This document shows positions 43,755 through 52,645 of a stretch of DNA of 64,000 bases, in pieces. How positions within the stretch are numbered: the stretch's first letter is position 1; every line of letters begins with the position of its first letter. The position numbers were made by a program, and so were the translations under genes. This stretch comes from Acidovorax sp. FHTAMBA (GTDB taxonomy: Bacteria; Pseudomonadota; Gammaproteobacteria; Burkholderiales; Burkholderiaceae_C). The stretch covers positions 3,665,501 through 3,729,500 of the forward strand of contig NZ_CP152407.1 in assembly GCF_038958875.1 (NCBI RefSeq), in the 5' to 3' direction. The notes under the pieces are model-generated. The model did no database searches. It was not told the DNA's origin and was given only the letters and a program-made list of their open reading frames with translations.

Positions 43755-43801
43755 AGCGGGGCTTGCCCCCGTCCGCAGCAGACGTTTGCGCCACTATGGC
43801 C

Positions 43802-43807
43802 TAATAT
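43802..43807 (+). promoter_or_regulatory. Possible -10 element for the small basic protein gene
   Basis: TAATAT lies 31 bases before the ATG at 43839. No good -35 is visible. A T-rich stretch follows it in the leader. Confidence 0.35.
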
Positions 43808-43838
43808 CTCCTTTTTTCCACTATCTCAGAGACCTACC

Positions 43839-44009
43839 ATGGGCAACAAGATCGTCACCGAAGCAGACCGTAAACGTACCCCCCAGCCAAAGCCCATGCC
43901 CGGCGTGACGCTGAACACCCCCGGCCGTGGTCAGCGCGTGAGCCTGGAACGTGGCGTGGCCACCCGCAGCAAGAAGAACCCTGGCAAGCGTTCGCGCAAG
44001 GGCGGTTGA
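43839..44009 (+). CDS. Small highly basic protein (56 residues)
   Basis: A short gene. The product is strongly basic, with a Gly/Pro/Arg/Lys-rich composition, segments RKRTPQPKPMPGVTLNTPGR and RSKKNPGKRSRKGG, and no hydrophobic core. Codon use is sharply selective (CGT, AAG, GGC), like a well-expressed gene. It has its own -10-like element and a good downstream terminator, so it is an independent unit. The composition suggests nucleic acid or ribosome binding, but no family is recognised. The ATG is the only reasonable start. Confidence 0.75.
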   Translation: MGNKIVTEADRKRTPQPKPMPGVTLNTPGRGQRVSLERGVATRSKKNPGKRSRKGG

Positions 44010-44042
44010 TAGCCTTGGGGCTTGGCCCCGCCATCCCGGAAG

Positions 44043-44070
44043 TGCCCTCAATTTGAGGGCATTCTTGTTT
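44043..44070 (+). terminator. Rho-independent terminator after the small basic protein gene
   Basis: TGCCCTC-aattt-GAGGGCA hairpin (44043-44061) followed by the T-rich TTCTTGTTT. Confidence 0.75.
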
Positions 44071-44104
44071 CTGGCCCCAGGTGCATGCCTGTCATGGCGC
44101 CCGC

Positions 44105-44110
44105 TAAGAT
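44105..44110 (+). promoter_or_regulatory. -10-like element close to the GST start
   Basis: TAAGAT ends 7 bases before the ATG at 44118, so transcription would begin at or next to the start codon (leaderless mRNA). No clear -35. Confidence 0.35.
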
Positions 44111-44117
44111 GGTGCGC

Positions 44118-44807
44118 ATGATCACTGTCCACCACCTCGAAACCTCGCGCTCGCAGCGCGTTCTCTGGCTGCTCGAAGAACTGGGTGTTCCCTACGAGCT
44201 CAAGGTCTACCAGCGCGACAAGGCCACCCGGCTGGCCCCGCCTGAGCTCAAGAAAATCCACCCGCTCGGCAAATCGCCGGTGATCACTGACGGCAAGGAA
44301 GTCATCGCCGAGTCGGGTGCGATCATCGAATACCTGGTGGAAACCTTCGGCACCCAGGCGGGCGGCGACCTGACCCACCTGCAACCCGCCCCGCGCACGC
44401 CAGAGTACCGCCAGTGCCGCTTCTGGATGCACTACGCCGAAGGCTCGCTCATGAACTGGCTGGTGATGAAACTGGTGTTCATGACCATTCCCACCCAGCC
44501 CATGCCGTTCTTCGTCAAGCCCATTGCCAGGGCGCTGTGCGGCAAGGTCCAAGAGAAGCTGATCGACCCCAACGTGAACGCTGCGCTGGACTTCATGGAG
44601 CAGCACCTGGCCACCCACCGCTGGTTTGCGGGAGAACACCTCACCATGGCCGATTTTCAGATGAGCTTTGCGGTCGAGGCCGCCCTCTCACGCGCCAGCA
44701 AGGCCAGCGCCTGCCCCCACCTCAAGGCTTACCAACAGCGCATGCAGGCACGCCCTGCCTACCAGCGCGCCATTGCCAAAGGTGGCCCGGTGGTGATGTC
44801 CACCTGA
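44118..44807 (+). CDS. Glutathione S-transferase
   Basis: A 229-residue GST. The thioredoxin-like N-domain has TSRSQRVLWLLEELGVPYEL (glutathione site serines) and the KSPVITDG cis-Pro region, then ESGAIIEYL. The helical C-domain has AGEHLTMADFQMSF with the conserved N-capping box. It resembles the GST class seen beside bacterial detoxification genes, cytosolic and soluble. The start at 44118 sits just after a -10-like TAAGAT; an ATG at 44109 overlapping that hexamer is less likely. It is followed 20 bp later by the phosphatase gene, probably in one transcript. Confidence 0.9.
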   Translation: MITVHHLETSRSQRVLWLLEELGVPYELKVYQRDKATRLAPPELKKIHPLGKSPVITDGKEVIAESGAIIEYLVETFGTQAGGDLTHLQPAPRTPEYRQCRFWMHYAEGSLMNWLVMKLVFMTIPTQPMPFFVKPIARALCGKVQEKLIDPNVNAALDFMEQHLATHRWFAGEHLTMADFQMSFAVEAALSRASKASACPHLKAYQQRMQARPAYQRAIAKGGPVVMST

Positions 44808-44827
44808 ACACCGCCGAGATCAAAGCA

Positions 44828-45337
44828 ATGCAGGATCGCGTCGCCACCTACTCAGTGCTTTTTGTGTGCATGGGCAACATCTGCCGCAGCCCCACGGCCC
44901 ACGGCGTGTTCCGGCACAAGGTGGTTCACAGTGGCCTGGACAGCCAGGTGATTTTGGATTCGGCGGGCACGCACAACTACCACCCCGGCAAGGCGCCAGA
45001 CGAGCGCACGCAGCGCCATGCGGCGTTGCGGGGGTACGACCTGTCGGACCTGCGCGCGCGGCAGATGCTGGCAGAGGACTTTGAACGACACGATCTGGTC
45101 CTGGCGATGGACTGGGACAACCTCGCCCTTGCGCAAGAACTCTGCCCGCCACACCACGCCCGAAAACTGCGCCGCATGACCGAGTTCTGCCAGCGGTTCG
45201 ACAGCCCCGTGGTGCCCGACCCGTACTACGGTGGAGCTGCCGGCTTTGAAGAGGTGCTGGACCTGGTGGAAGACGCCTGCGACGGCCTGCTGCGCCATGT
45301 GCGGCAGCAGCTGCAGCTGCGGTCCAAGCCGCTTTAG
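44828..45337 (+). CDS. Low-molecular-weight protein tyrosine phosphatase
   Basis: A 169-residue LMW-PTP. The P-loop CMGNICRS (Cys14 to Ser21, CX5RS) is at the N-terminus and the acid-loop Asp131 lies in DPYYGG. The fold's length is normal. Such enzymes dephosphorylate tyrosine kinases of exopolysaccharide synthesis or small phosphoesters. No kinase or polysaccharide gene is nearby, so the target is open. The ATG lies 20 bp after the GST stop. It is convergent with xdhC, with only 2 bp between stops. Confidence 0.92.
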   Translation: MQDRVATYSVLFVCMGNICRSPTAHGVFRHKVVHSGLDSQVILDSAGTHNYHPGKAPDERTQRHAALRGYDLSDLRARQMLAEDFERHDLVLAMDWDNLALAQELCPPHHARKLRRMTEFCQRFDSPVVPDPYYGGAAGFEEVLDLVEDACDGLLRHVRQQLQLRSKPL

Positions 45338-45339
45338 CA

Positions 45340-46422
45340 CTACGACGCGCGCACCCCACACACCATCGCACCGGGGTCGTTGCGCGCCAGCTCCCGGTCA
45401 TTCTTGGCCTGGGCCACCTCCATGTCGCGCGGCAGGGTCACGCCGTTTTTGACGGCCAGGATTTCAGCCATCACGCTCACCGCAATTTCGGGAGGTGTCT
45501 TGCTGCCGATGTAGATGCCGATCGGCCCCCGCAGGCGCTCAAGGCTCGCTTCGGTCTGCGCAAAGTGTTCGATCATGCGGGCGCGCCGCGCCTCGTTGTT
45601 ACGGCGCGAGCCGATGCCGCCCACATAGAACGCCTCGGTGTTCAATGCCTCCAGCAGCGCCAGGTCATCAAGCTTGGGGTCGTGCGTGAGGGCCACCACG
45701 CAGCTCCGGCGGTCGGGTTTGAAGGCCAGCACCACGTCGTCGGGCATGTCGCTGACCACGGTGGCGCCGGGTACGTTCCAGCTGCCCCGGTATTCCTCGC
45801 GCGGATCGCACACCGTCACGGCAAAACCGCTGAAGAGCGCCATGGTGGCCAGGTACTCCGCCAGCTGGCCTGCGCCGATCAGCAGCATGCGGTACTCGGG
45901 GCCAAAGGTGTTGGTCAGCTGCCCGGCGTCTATCGTCAGATCGGCCGGTGCTGCGGCAGGCTGGAGGGTGGCCAGGCCATCGGTCAAACGGACAGTGCGC
46001 TGCATCAGGCGCCCCGCCTCCAGGTGGGCGATCAGCGTTGCCAGGCTTTCAGGGTCCGGGTCGTATTCCAGCAACAGCTCCAGCGTGCCGCCACAGGGCA
46101 GACCGAAGCGGTGCGCCTCGTCCGCGCTGACGCCGTATTTCACAAAAGTGGGCGGGCCACTGGGGATGCAGTGGTCTTCGCCCGCTTTCGCCATAGGCAC
46201 ACCTTGGGCATAGGCAAGGGTGTGACGGTCAATCAGGTCATCTTCAATGCACCCGCCCGACACGGACCCCACGACCGCACCATCCTCACAAAGCGCCATG
46301 ATCGAACCCACCGGCCGGGGTGACGAGCCCCAGGTGCGCACCACCGTGGCCAGCAGGGCCCGCCGCCCGGCAGCCCGCCAGCCCTGCAGCGTGCGCAACA
46401 CCATCACATCCAGGTTTTCCAT
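45340..46422 (-). CDS. xdhC: XdhC/CoxI-family molybdoenzyme maturation factor
   Basis: A 360-residue XdhC-type protein. The N-terminal XdhC_CoxI domain has RTWGSSPRPVGSIMAL and GSVSGGCIEDDL; LPCGGTLELLLE follows; the C-terminal Rossmann-like domain has LLIGAGQLAEYLATMA and VGGIGSRRNNEARRARM. XdhC proteins bind the molybdenum cofactor and help its sulfuration and insertion into xanthine-oxidase-family enzymes. It is the last gene of the cox cluster, 62 bp after coxG, which supports CoxL as client. Confidence 0.9.
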   Translation of the reverse strand: MENLDVMVLRTLQGWRAAGRRALLATVVRTWGSSPRPVGSIMALCEDGAVVGSVSGGCIEDDLIDRHTLAYAQGVPMAKAGEDHCIPSGPPTFVKYGVSADEAHRFGLPCGGTLELLLEYDPDPESLATLIAHLEAGRLMQRTVRLTDGLATLQPAAAPADLTIDAGQLTNTFGPEYRMLLIGAGQLAEYLATMALFSGFAVTVCDPREEYRGSWNVPGATVVSDMPDDVVLAFKPDRRSCVVALTHDPKLDDLALLEALNTEAFYVGGIGSRRNNEARRARMIEHFAQTEASLERLRGPIGIYIGSKTPPEIAVSVMAEILAVKNGVTLPRDMEVAQAKNDRELARNDPGAMVCGVRAS

Positions 46423-46484
46423 GGTTTCAGCGCCCCTTCATTCTTTGCTACGGCGGTGTCGTGAACCCGACCGCGCCGGGGCAG

Positions 46485-47111
46485 TCAGTTCAACGCCCAC
46501 GCTAACAGCACCAGCGCCGCCGCGCCCACCACCCACACCCAAACCGGGATGCCGCCGGGGGGAATATCCGCCCCTGCCGACGCCGCCAGCGGCCCGGGGT
46601 CGGTAGGCGCGTCGTGAGAATCTGCAACCTCGTCCGCTGGGGCGCGCGGATGGCGGCGCTGCATCTCATCGTCAAAGCGTTTGAAAAAGTCCTCGGCCAT
46701 GCTCTTGGCCGCGCCGTCGATGAGCCGCTGTCCCAGCTGCGCGATCTTGCCGCCTACCGTGGCATGCACGGTGTAGTGCAGCTCGCAACTTTCCTGCCCA
46801 GAGGCATCGACAGGCAAAGGCACCAATTTGACTTGCGCATTGCCTTTGCCAAAACCCGCCACGCCGCCCGACCCGTCAAAGGCAATGGTGTAGCTCTCGG
46901 GCGGCACGATCTCGGACAGCGTGATCTTGCCCGCGAACTTGGCCGACACGGGGCCGATCTTGAGCGCCATCGCCACCGCGTACTGGTTATCACCGGTCGC
47001 CTCGACCTTGTCACAGCCGGGTATGCACAGCTTGAGCACCTCAGGATCGTTGAGCGCTTCCCAGGCCTGCTGCTGGCTCACGGCAAGGGTGCGGCTGGCT
47101 TGCATTTCCAT
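46485..47111 (-). CDS. coxG: CoxG-type SRPBCC protein with C-terminal membrane anchor
   Basis: A 208-residue protein. The CoxG/SRPBCC domain (about 1-145) starts MQASRTLAVSQQQAWEALND and contains LCIPGCDKVE, typical of CO dehydrogenase subunit G proteins. A Pro/Ala/Asp-rich linker (about 150-185) leads to one C-terminal membrane helix (VWVWVVGAAALVLLAWAL). In Afipia (Oligotropha) CoxG is thought to tether the CO dehydrogenase to the membrane, and the anchor here fits that role. A good GAGGAA site precedes the ATG. Confidence 0.9.
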   Translation of the reverse strand: MEMQASRTLAVSQQQAWEALNDPEVLKLCIPGCDKVEATGDNQYAVAMALKIGPVSAKFAGKITLSEIVPPESYTIAFDGSGGVAGFGKGNAQVKLVPLPVDASGQESCELHYTVHATVGGKIAQLGQRLIDGAAKSMAEDFFKRFDDEMQRRHPRAPADEVADSHDAPTDPGPLAASAGADIPPGGIPVWVWVVGAAALVLLAWALN

Positions 47112-47157
47112 GGTGGATTCCTCTCGGTTTATTGTCGGTTGTTGTCTGAAAAATCAG

Positions 47158-48390
47158 TCACTGCCGGAACACGGCAGCCAGGCTGGCGGCCAGATCCTGC
47201 AGGCGGCTCAGGTTGTGCACGGCCACCATGCCGTGGGCCTGACGGTGCAGCTCGGCGGCGCCACGTGCCGTGGGCGCATAGCCGTCGAACCGCAACAGCG
47301 GGTTGAGCCACAGCAGGCGGCCACAGTGGCGCCGCAGCCAACCCAGTTCCTGCGCCAGCACCTCGGGCGTGCCTGTGTCCAGTCCGTCGCTGATGAGCAG
47401 TACCAGGGTGCGGCGCCCCACGAGCCGCCGGGCATGTTGCAGGCGCAGCTGGGCCAGGCTGTCGCCCATGCGGGTACCCCCCGCAAAGTCGTTGATGCAA
47501 TAGCTGGCCGCCTGCAGCATTGCATCGGTATCGGCCAGGCGAAAGGCGGGTGTGAGGTCGGTCAGCCCGGTGCCAAACGCAAACACGTCGCGGCGCACGG
47601 CATCGCCGGTGTGGCGCGGTGCCGTGGCGGCATGCAAAAACGCCAGCAGCAGCCGCGCGTAGCGCTCCATGGAGCCCGACACATCCACCAGCACCAGCAG
47701 CGGCAGCGGTTGCTGGCGGCGCTGCAGCAACGGTATGCGCAGCACCTCGCCCCCGTTGCGCGCCGCGTGGTGCATGGCACCCGGCCAGTGCGGGCGGCTG
47801 CCGCGCACACCGGGGCGGGTGCGGCGGGCGGCGTAGCGCGGCAGGGGCAAGGGGATATCGCGCGCCAAGCGCTCTACCAAGATGTATTCGCTGGCCGAGA
47901 GCTGGTTGAAGTCGGCGTGGCGCAAGCGCTGCAGGTCGCTGGCCGTCATCGCGGCATCGAAATCGATTTTCTCGTCCTCGCGCGGTGGGGGCGGGTTGCG
48001 CGCGGCACGCACGGGGGCCAGGGCCTCGCTCACGCGCGGGCGGCGCTTTGCGGGCTCGGCCTTGGACTCGGCGCTGGGCAGCATCTGCGCCAGCAGCTTT
48101 TGCGCGACGTTGGGGTTGCGAAAGTACGCATCGAACAGATCGCGGAAGACCAGCCGGTCCTGCTCGCGGCTGACCAGCACAGCCTCCAGTGCGGCGCTGA
48201 AATCCTCACGCCGCAAGCCCACCAGCATCACCGCCTGCTGGGCCAGCGCCATGCGGGCGGCGTCCACCCGCACGCCAGCGCGGCGCAAGGTGCGGCCAAA
48301 GCCGCTCAGGTTGTCCGCCAGCTTGCCCGTGCGGGCATCGCCCAGTTGAGAAACTGTCTTGCCCTCTGCCACGGTTGAGCCCTCAGGCAT
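47158..48390 (-). CDS. coxE: CoxE-type VWA-domain protein
   Basis: A 410-residue protein with a C-terminal von Willebrand A domain whose metal site reads DVSGSM (Asp236, Ser238, Ser240), with SDGLDTG later. CoxE works with the MoxR-type ATPase CoxD to build the copper/molybdenum or sulfur-containing active site of CO dehydrogenase; family knowledge, not shown here. The ATG at 48390 overlaps the end of coxD by 8 bp; an ATG four codons earlier (48402) is an alternative. Confidence 0.88.
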   Translation of the reverse strand: MPEGSTVAEGKTVSQLGDARTGKLADNLSGFGRTLRRAGVRVDAARMALAQQAVMLVGLRREDFSAALEAVLVSREQDRLVFRDLFDAYFRNPNVAQKLLAQMLPSAESKAEPAKRRPRVSEALAPVRAARNPPPPREDEKIDFDAAMTASDLQRLRHADFNQLSASEYILVERLARDIPLPLPRYAARRTRPGVRGSRPHWPGAMHHAARNGGEVLRIPLLQRRQQPLPLLVLVDVSGSMERYARLLLAFLHAATAPRHTGDAVRRDVFAFGTGLTDLTPAFRLADTDAMLQAASYCINDFAGGTRMGDSLAQLRLQHARRLVGRRTLVLLISDGLDTGTPEVLAQELGWLRRHCGRLLWLNPLLRFDGYAPTARGAAELHRQAHGMVAVHNLSRLQDLAASLAAVFRQ

Positions 48391-49327
48391 CGGCACCGGC
48401 ATTGACGTCTGCAGGCTGCAGCAGTTGCACCGCCATGTCGCGCGTGAGCGCCGCCACATCCTCGCGCTGCTTGAACAGAATGCCTGCGGTGTCGGACACC
48501 ACTTCGGGGTCCACCACGATGGTGTCGAGCGCCACCAGCGCCTTGGCCCACTCCACGCTCTCGGCTATGCCCGGCGCGCGCTGAAAAGCGTTGGCAAACG
48601 GCTGGCTGCGCAGGCGGCCTACAAACTCGGCCACCTGCTGCGCGAGCGCCTCGCTGGCGCCCGGCACCTGGGCGCGCACGATGGCCAGTTCGCGCTCGCG
48701 CTCGGGGTAGTCCAGCCAGTGGTACAGGCAGCGGCGCTTGACGGCGTCGTGCAGATCCCGCGTACGGTTGCTGGTGAGGAGAGTGACCGGCGTGGCCGTG
48801 GCGCGCACGGTGCCGATCTCGGGAATGCTCACCTGGTATTCGCCGAGGTATTCGAGCAGAAAAGCCTCAAAGGGCTCGTCGGCACGGTCCACTTCGTCAA
48901 TCAGCAGCACCGCGCCCGGCGCAGGCGCCTGCAGTGCTTGCAGCAAGGGGCGGCGGATGAGGTAGCGGTCCTGGTACACCTCGCGCTCCACCTGCGCCAT
49001 GTCGGCGCTGCCTTTGCCTTCCGCTGCGCGCATATGCAGCAATTGGGCGGCATAGTTCCATTCGTACAGCGCCTCTCGCTGTTCCAGGCCGTCGTAGCAC
49101 TGCAGTCGGATGAGGCAGCGCGCCAGCACTTCCGAGAGCGCTTGGGCCAGCGCCGTCTTGCCCACACCGGGCTCCCCCTCCAGCAGCAGCGGGCGCTGCA
49201 GCTTGAGCGCCAGGAACACCGCCGTCGCCAGCCGCCGGTCGGCAAAGTAGCCCACGCTCTGCAAGGCCGACACCAGGGCGTCGATGGAGGACAGCGCGGG
49301 CGCGGTCATGGGAGGGGAAGCGTTCAT
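48383..49327 (-). CDS. coxD: CoxD-type MoxR AAA+ ATPase
   Basis: A 314-residue AAA+ ATPase of the MoxR family. Walker A GEPGVGKT is at 51-58, Walker B LLIDEVDRAD follows, and a sensor/arginine region has TSNRTRDLHDAVKRRCLYHW. It is a chaperone for maturation of the molybdenum hydroxylase and pairs with the VWA protein CoxE encoded next. The leader before its ATG is dispersed repeat copy G, with no Shine-Dalgarno in it, so expression may be weak or depend on re-initiation from coxM. Confidence 0.9.
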   Translation of the reverse strand: MNASPPMTAPALSSIDALVSALQSVGYFADRRLATAVFLALKLQRPLLLEGEPGVGKTALAQALSEVLARCLIRLQCYDGLEQREALYEWNYAAQLLHMRAAEGKGSADMAQVEREVYQDRYLIRRPLLQALQAPAPGAVLLIDEVDRADEPFEAFLLEYLGEYQVSIPEIGTVRATATPVTLLTSNRTRDLHDAVKRRCLYHWLDYPERERELAIVRAQVPGASEALAQQVAEFVGRLRSQPFANAFQRAPGIAESVEWAKALVALDTIVVDPEVVSDTAGILFKQREDVAALTRDMAVQLLQPADVNAGADA

Positions 49328-49390
49328 TGCTATGTTTTTTATAGCTGCCGGCGCTTTACAGATAAGCGTTGGAGGCCAATTTCATTCAAA
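49326..49390 (+). repeat. Dispersed palindromic repeat, copy G (coxM-coxD gap)
   Basis: Reads ATTGCTAT, TTTATAGCTGCCGGCGCTTT, then GATAAGCGTTGGAGGCC and AATTTCATTCAAA. One of the best copies. It abuts the coxD start codon. Confidence 0.85.
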
Positions 49391-49440
49391 CACCCGCCAC
49401 CCCAGATGCTGTGGGGTGCCAGCGGGTGCACTCCCACCCG

Positions 49441-50232
49441 TCAGCCCAGCATCTGCGCCACTGCCCGCTGGGTCTGCACGCTGATGAGATTGGCGCGGTA
49501 GGCGGCGCTGGCGTGGATGTCGCTGTTCAAGTCGCTCGCGTCAATCTTCACCGCCGCTGCCGATGCAGGCGTGAAGCTCTGGTTGAGCGCGGCCTCCAGC
49601 CCCGCATGGCGGAACACGCTGCTGGCTGCGCCCGTGATGGCCACGCGCACGCCGCCCTCGGTCTGCGCCACAAACACGCCCACCAGCGAGAAGCGCGATG
49701 CTGCCTGCTTGAACTTGAGGTACGCCGCACGCTTCGGAATCGGAAAGCGGATGGCGGTGATGATCTCGCCCTCTTCCAGCGCCGTGGTGTACATGCCCAC
49801 AAAAAAGTCGTCGGCCGCTATCTCGCGCTGGTTGGTGATGACCGTGGCGCCCAGGCCCAGCACGGCGCTGGGGTAGCAGGCCGCTGGGTCGTTGTTGGCA
49901 ACCGAGCCACCCAGGGTGCCGCGTGCGCGCACCTGCCGGTCGCCGATGTGGGCGGCCAGATCGGCCAGTGCGGGGATGGCGGCTTTGACGTCGGCACTGT
50001 TCGCCACGTCCATGTGGCGCGTCATGGCGCCGATGACCAGCGCGTTGCCCTCGCGGCGGATGCCCGCCAGCTCAGGGATGCTGTTGAGGTCAACGATCTT
50101 TTCAGGATTGGCCAGGCGAAGGCGCATCGACGGCAGCAGGCTTTGGCCACCGGCCAGCAGCTTGCCGCCCTGGGCGATGAGCTGTGCAGCGGCTGCGGTG
50201 GAGGAGGGATTTTCAAAGGTGAATGCGTACAT
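49441..50232 (-). CDS. coxM: CoxM-type FAD-binding subunit of molybdenum hydroxylase
   Basis: A 263-residue medium subunit. The FAD-binding motifs AGGQSLLPSM and TLGGSVANNDPAACYPSAV are both present; the first corresponds to the AGGQS(L/I)P region and the second to TIGGN/S. CoxM passes electrons from the FeS subunit to FAD and on to quinone. A GGAG site lies just before the ATG at 50232, inside the 11-bp gap after coxL. A CO_deh_flav_C domain ends the protein. Confidence 0.92.
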   Translation of the reverse strand: MYAFTFENPSSTAAAAQLIAQGGKLLAGGQSLLPSMRLRLANPEKIVDLNSIPELAGIRREGNALVIGAMTRHMDVANSADVKAAIPALADLAAHIGDRQVRARGTLGGSVANNDPAACYPSAVLGLGATVITNQREIAADDFFVGMYTTALEEGEIITAIRFPIPKRAAYLKFKQAASRFSLVGVFVAQTEGGVRVAITGAASSVFRHAGLEAALNQSFTPASAAAVKIDASDLNSDIHASAAYRANLISVQTQRAVAQMLG

Positions 50233-50243
50233 GTTGTTTCTCC

Positions 50244-52631
50244 TCAAGCCTTGGCGTTCTGAATCGCTTCCCACACGCGGTGCGGCGACGCGGGCATGTC
50301 GAACTCTTTAACGCCTAGGGGGTGCAGCGCATCGAGCACGGCGTTGATCACCGCCGGTGGCGAGCCAATGGCCCCCGCCTCGCCGCAGCCCTTGGTGCCC
50401 AGCGGGTTGTGGGTGCAGGGCGTGCACACATGGCCCAGCTTGAACTCTGGGAAGTCGTCGGCGCGCGGCATGGCGTAGTCCATGAAGCTGCCGGTGAGCA
50501 ACTGGCCCGTCTCACGGTCGTACACGCAGTTTTCCATCAGCGCCTGGCCAATGCCCTGCACCAGCCCACCGTGCACCTGCCCCTCCACGATCATGGGATT
50601 GATGATGGTGCCGAAGTCGTCCACGGCCGTGAACTTGTCCACGCGGGTGCTGCCCGTGGCCGGGTCGATTTCGACCTCGCAGATATAGGTACCCGCAGGG
50701 AAGGTGAAGTTGGTCGGGTCGTAGAACGCGGTTTCGTTCAGGCCCGGCTCCAGCTTGTCGAGCGGGTAGTTGTGCGGCACATAGGCCGTGAGCGCCACCT
50801 GGCCGAACGGGATCTTCTTGTCCGTGCCGCGCACGGTGAACTCGCCACCACTGAAGTCGATGTCGGCGTCGCTGGCTTCCATCAAATGCGCCGCGATCTT
50901 CTTGGCCTTGGCCTCGATCTTGTCCAGCGCCTTCATGATGGCCGCGCCGCCCACGCTGATGGAGCGCGAGCCATACGTGCCCATGCCAAACGGCACGCGC
51001 CCCGTGTCGCCGTGCACGATGTCCACGTTCTCCACCGGGATGCCCAGGCGCGCTGCCACCACCTGCGCAAACGTCGTCTCGTGACCCTGGCCGTGGCTGT
51101 GCGAGCCGGTGAACACCGTCACGCTGCCCGTGGGGTGCACGCGCACCTCGCCGCATTCAAACAGCCCCGCCCGCGCGCCCAGCGCCCCGGCAATGTTGGA
51201 CGGAGCAATGCCGCAGGCCTCGATGTAGCTGCTGTAGCCGATGCCACGCTTGAGCCCCTTGGCCTCGCTGGCCGCCTTGCGTGCCGCAAAGCCCGCCACG
51301 TCGGCCAGCTCCTGCGCCTGCGTCATGCAGGCGTGGTAATCGCCCACGTCGTACTGCAGCGCCACGGGCGTCTGGTAGGGCCAGCTGGTGATGAAGTTGC
51401 GCTTGCGGATTTCGTCCTGCGAGAGGTTCATGTCCCAGCCGCAGCGCGAGACCAGCCGTTCCAGCAGGTAGGTGGCCTCGGGCCGCCCCGCGCCCCGGTA
51501 GGCATCGACCGGCGCGGTGTTGGTGAACCAGGCATCCACCTCCACATAAATCTGCGGTGTGGTGTATTGCCCTGCCAGCAGCGTGGCGTACAGGATGGTG
51601 GGCACCGCGGTGGAGAAGGTGCTGAGGTAGGCGCCCATGTTGGCGTCGGTGTGCACCCGCATGGCAAGGAACTTGCCGTCCTTGTCCATCGCCATCTCGG
51701 CATGGCTCACGTGGTCGCGGCCGTGTGCGTCACTCAAGAACGACTCGCTGCGGTCGGCCACCCATTTGATGTTGCGGTTGAGCTTCTTGGCCGCCCAGGT
51801 CAGGCACACGTCCTCGGCATACAAAAAGATCTTGGAGCCAAAGCCGCCGCCCACATCGGGCGCAATCACACGCACCTTGTGCTCGGGCAGCCCCATCACG
51901 AACGCGGTCATGAGCAAGCGCTCGACGTGCGGGTTCTGGTTGCTGACGTACAGCGTGTATTCGTCGTTGGCGCGGCTGTACGAGCCAATAGCGGCGCGCG
52001 GCTCCATCGCGTTGGGGATGAGGCGGTTGTTGACCAGGTCGAGCTTGGTCACGTGCGCGGCGTTGGCAAAGGCCGCATCCACCGCGCCCTTGTCGCCAAT
52101 GGCCCACTTGTAGCAATGGTTGTCGGGCGCGGCATCGTGCAGGCCTGCGCCTGCCACAGTGCCTGCGGCCGCATCGGCAACGTTGACAACGGCGGGCAGC
52201 ACGTCGTAGTCCACCTCCACCAGCTCGGCCGCATCGCGGGCCTGCTGCTGGGTCAGAGCCACCACCATGGCCACATGGTCGCCCACGTAGCGCACCTTGC
52301 CCTGCGCCAGGATGGGGTGCGGCGGCTCTTTCATCGGTTGCCCATCGGTGCTGGTGATGAGCCAGCCGCAAGGCAGGCCGTTGATTTTGTCGGCTGCCAC
52401 ATCGGCGCCAGTGAAGACGCCCAGCACGCCGGGCGCTGCCTTGGCGGCGTCCACGTTGATGCTGTTGATCTTGGCGTGGGCGTGCGGCGACCGCACAAAC
52501 ACCGCGTGGCTTTGCGCGGCCAGCACCACGTCGTCGGTGTACTGGCCCGCGCCGGTCAGGAAGCGGTAGTCTTCCTTGCGCTTGAGCGATTCGCCGATAT
52601 GCGGCAGCTTGGAAAAGTCGGATGCACCCAT
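50244..52631 (-). CDS. coxL: CoxL-type large subunit, form II (AYRGAGR) molybdenum hydroxylase
   Basis: A 795-residue catalytic subunit of the xanthine oxidase family. The active-site loop reads AYRGAGR (377-383), which defines form II CoxL; true CO dehydrogenase (form I) has AYRCSFR with the copper-binding Cys. GGGFGSK, GQGHETTF and the catalytic Glu in GCGEAG are intact. So it binds molybdopterin cytosine dinucleotide and hydroxylates some substrate, but CO is not assured; aldehydes or heterocycles are alternatives. It starts 14 bp after coxS and is the core of the cluster. Confidence 0.92.
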   Translation of the reverse strand: MGASDFSKLPHIGESLKRKEDYRFLTGAGQYTDDVVLAAQSHAVFVRSPHAHAKINSINVDAAKAAPGVLGVFTGADVAADKINGLPCGWLITSTDGQPMKEPPHPILAQGKVRYVGDHVAMVVALTQQQARDAAELVEVDYDVLPAVVNVADAAAGTVAGAGLHDAAPDNHCYKWAIGDKGAVDAAFANAAHVTKLDLVNNRLIPNAMEPRAAIGSYSRANDEYTLYVSNQNPHVERLLMTAFVMGLPEHKVRVIAPDVGGGFGSKIFLYAEDVCLTWAAKKLNRNIKWVADRSESFLSDAHGRDHVSHAEMAMDKDGKFLAMRVHTDANMGAYLSTFSTAVPTILYATLLAGQYTTPQIYVEVDAWFTNTAPVDAYRGAGRPEATYLLERLVSRCGWDMNLSQDEIRKRNFITSWPYQTPVALQYDVGDYHACMTQAQELADVAGFAARKAASEAKGLKRGIGYSSYIEACGIAPSNIAGALGARAGLFECGEVRVHPTGSVTVFTGSHSHGQGHETTFAQVVAARLGIPVENVDIVHGDTGRVPFGMGTYGSRSISVGGAAIMKALDKIEAKAKKIAAHLMEASDADIDFSGGEFTVRGTDKKIPFGQVALTAYVPHNYPLDKLEPGLNETAFYDPTNFTFPAGTYICEVEIDPATGSTRVDKFTAVDDFGTIINPMIVEGQVHGGLVQGIGQALMENCVYDRETGQLLTGSFMDYAMPRADDFPEFKLGHVCTPCTHNPLGTKGCGEAGAIGSPPAVINAVLDALHPLGVKEFDMPASPHRVWEAIQNAKA

Positions 52632-52645
52632 GGTCGTTCTCCTGG

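Noticed and set aside
50244..52631. Genuine aerobic CO dehydrogenase (form I)
   Set aside because: The active-site loop is AYRGAGR, without the copper-ligating Cys of AYRCSFR.
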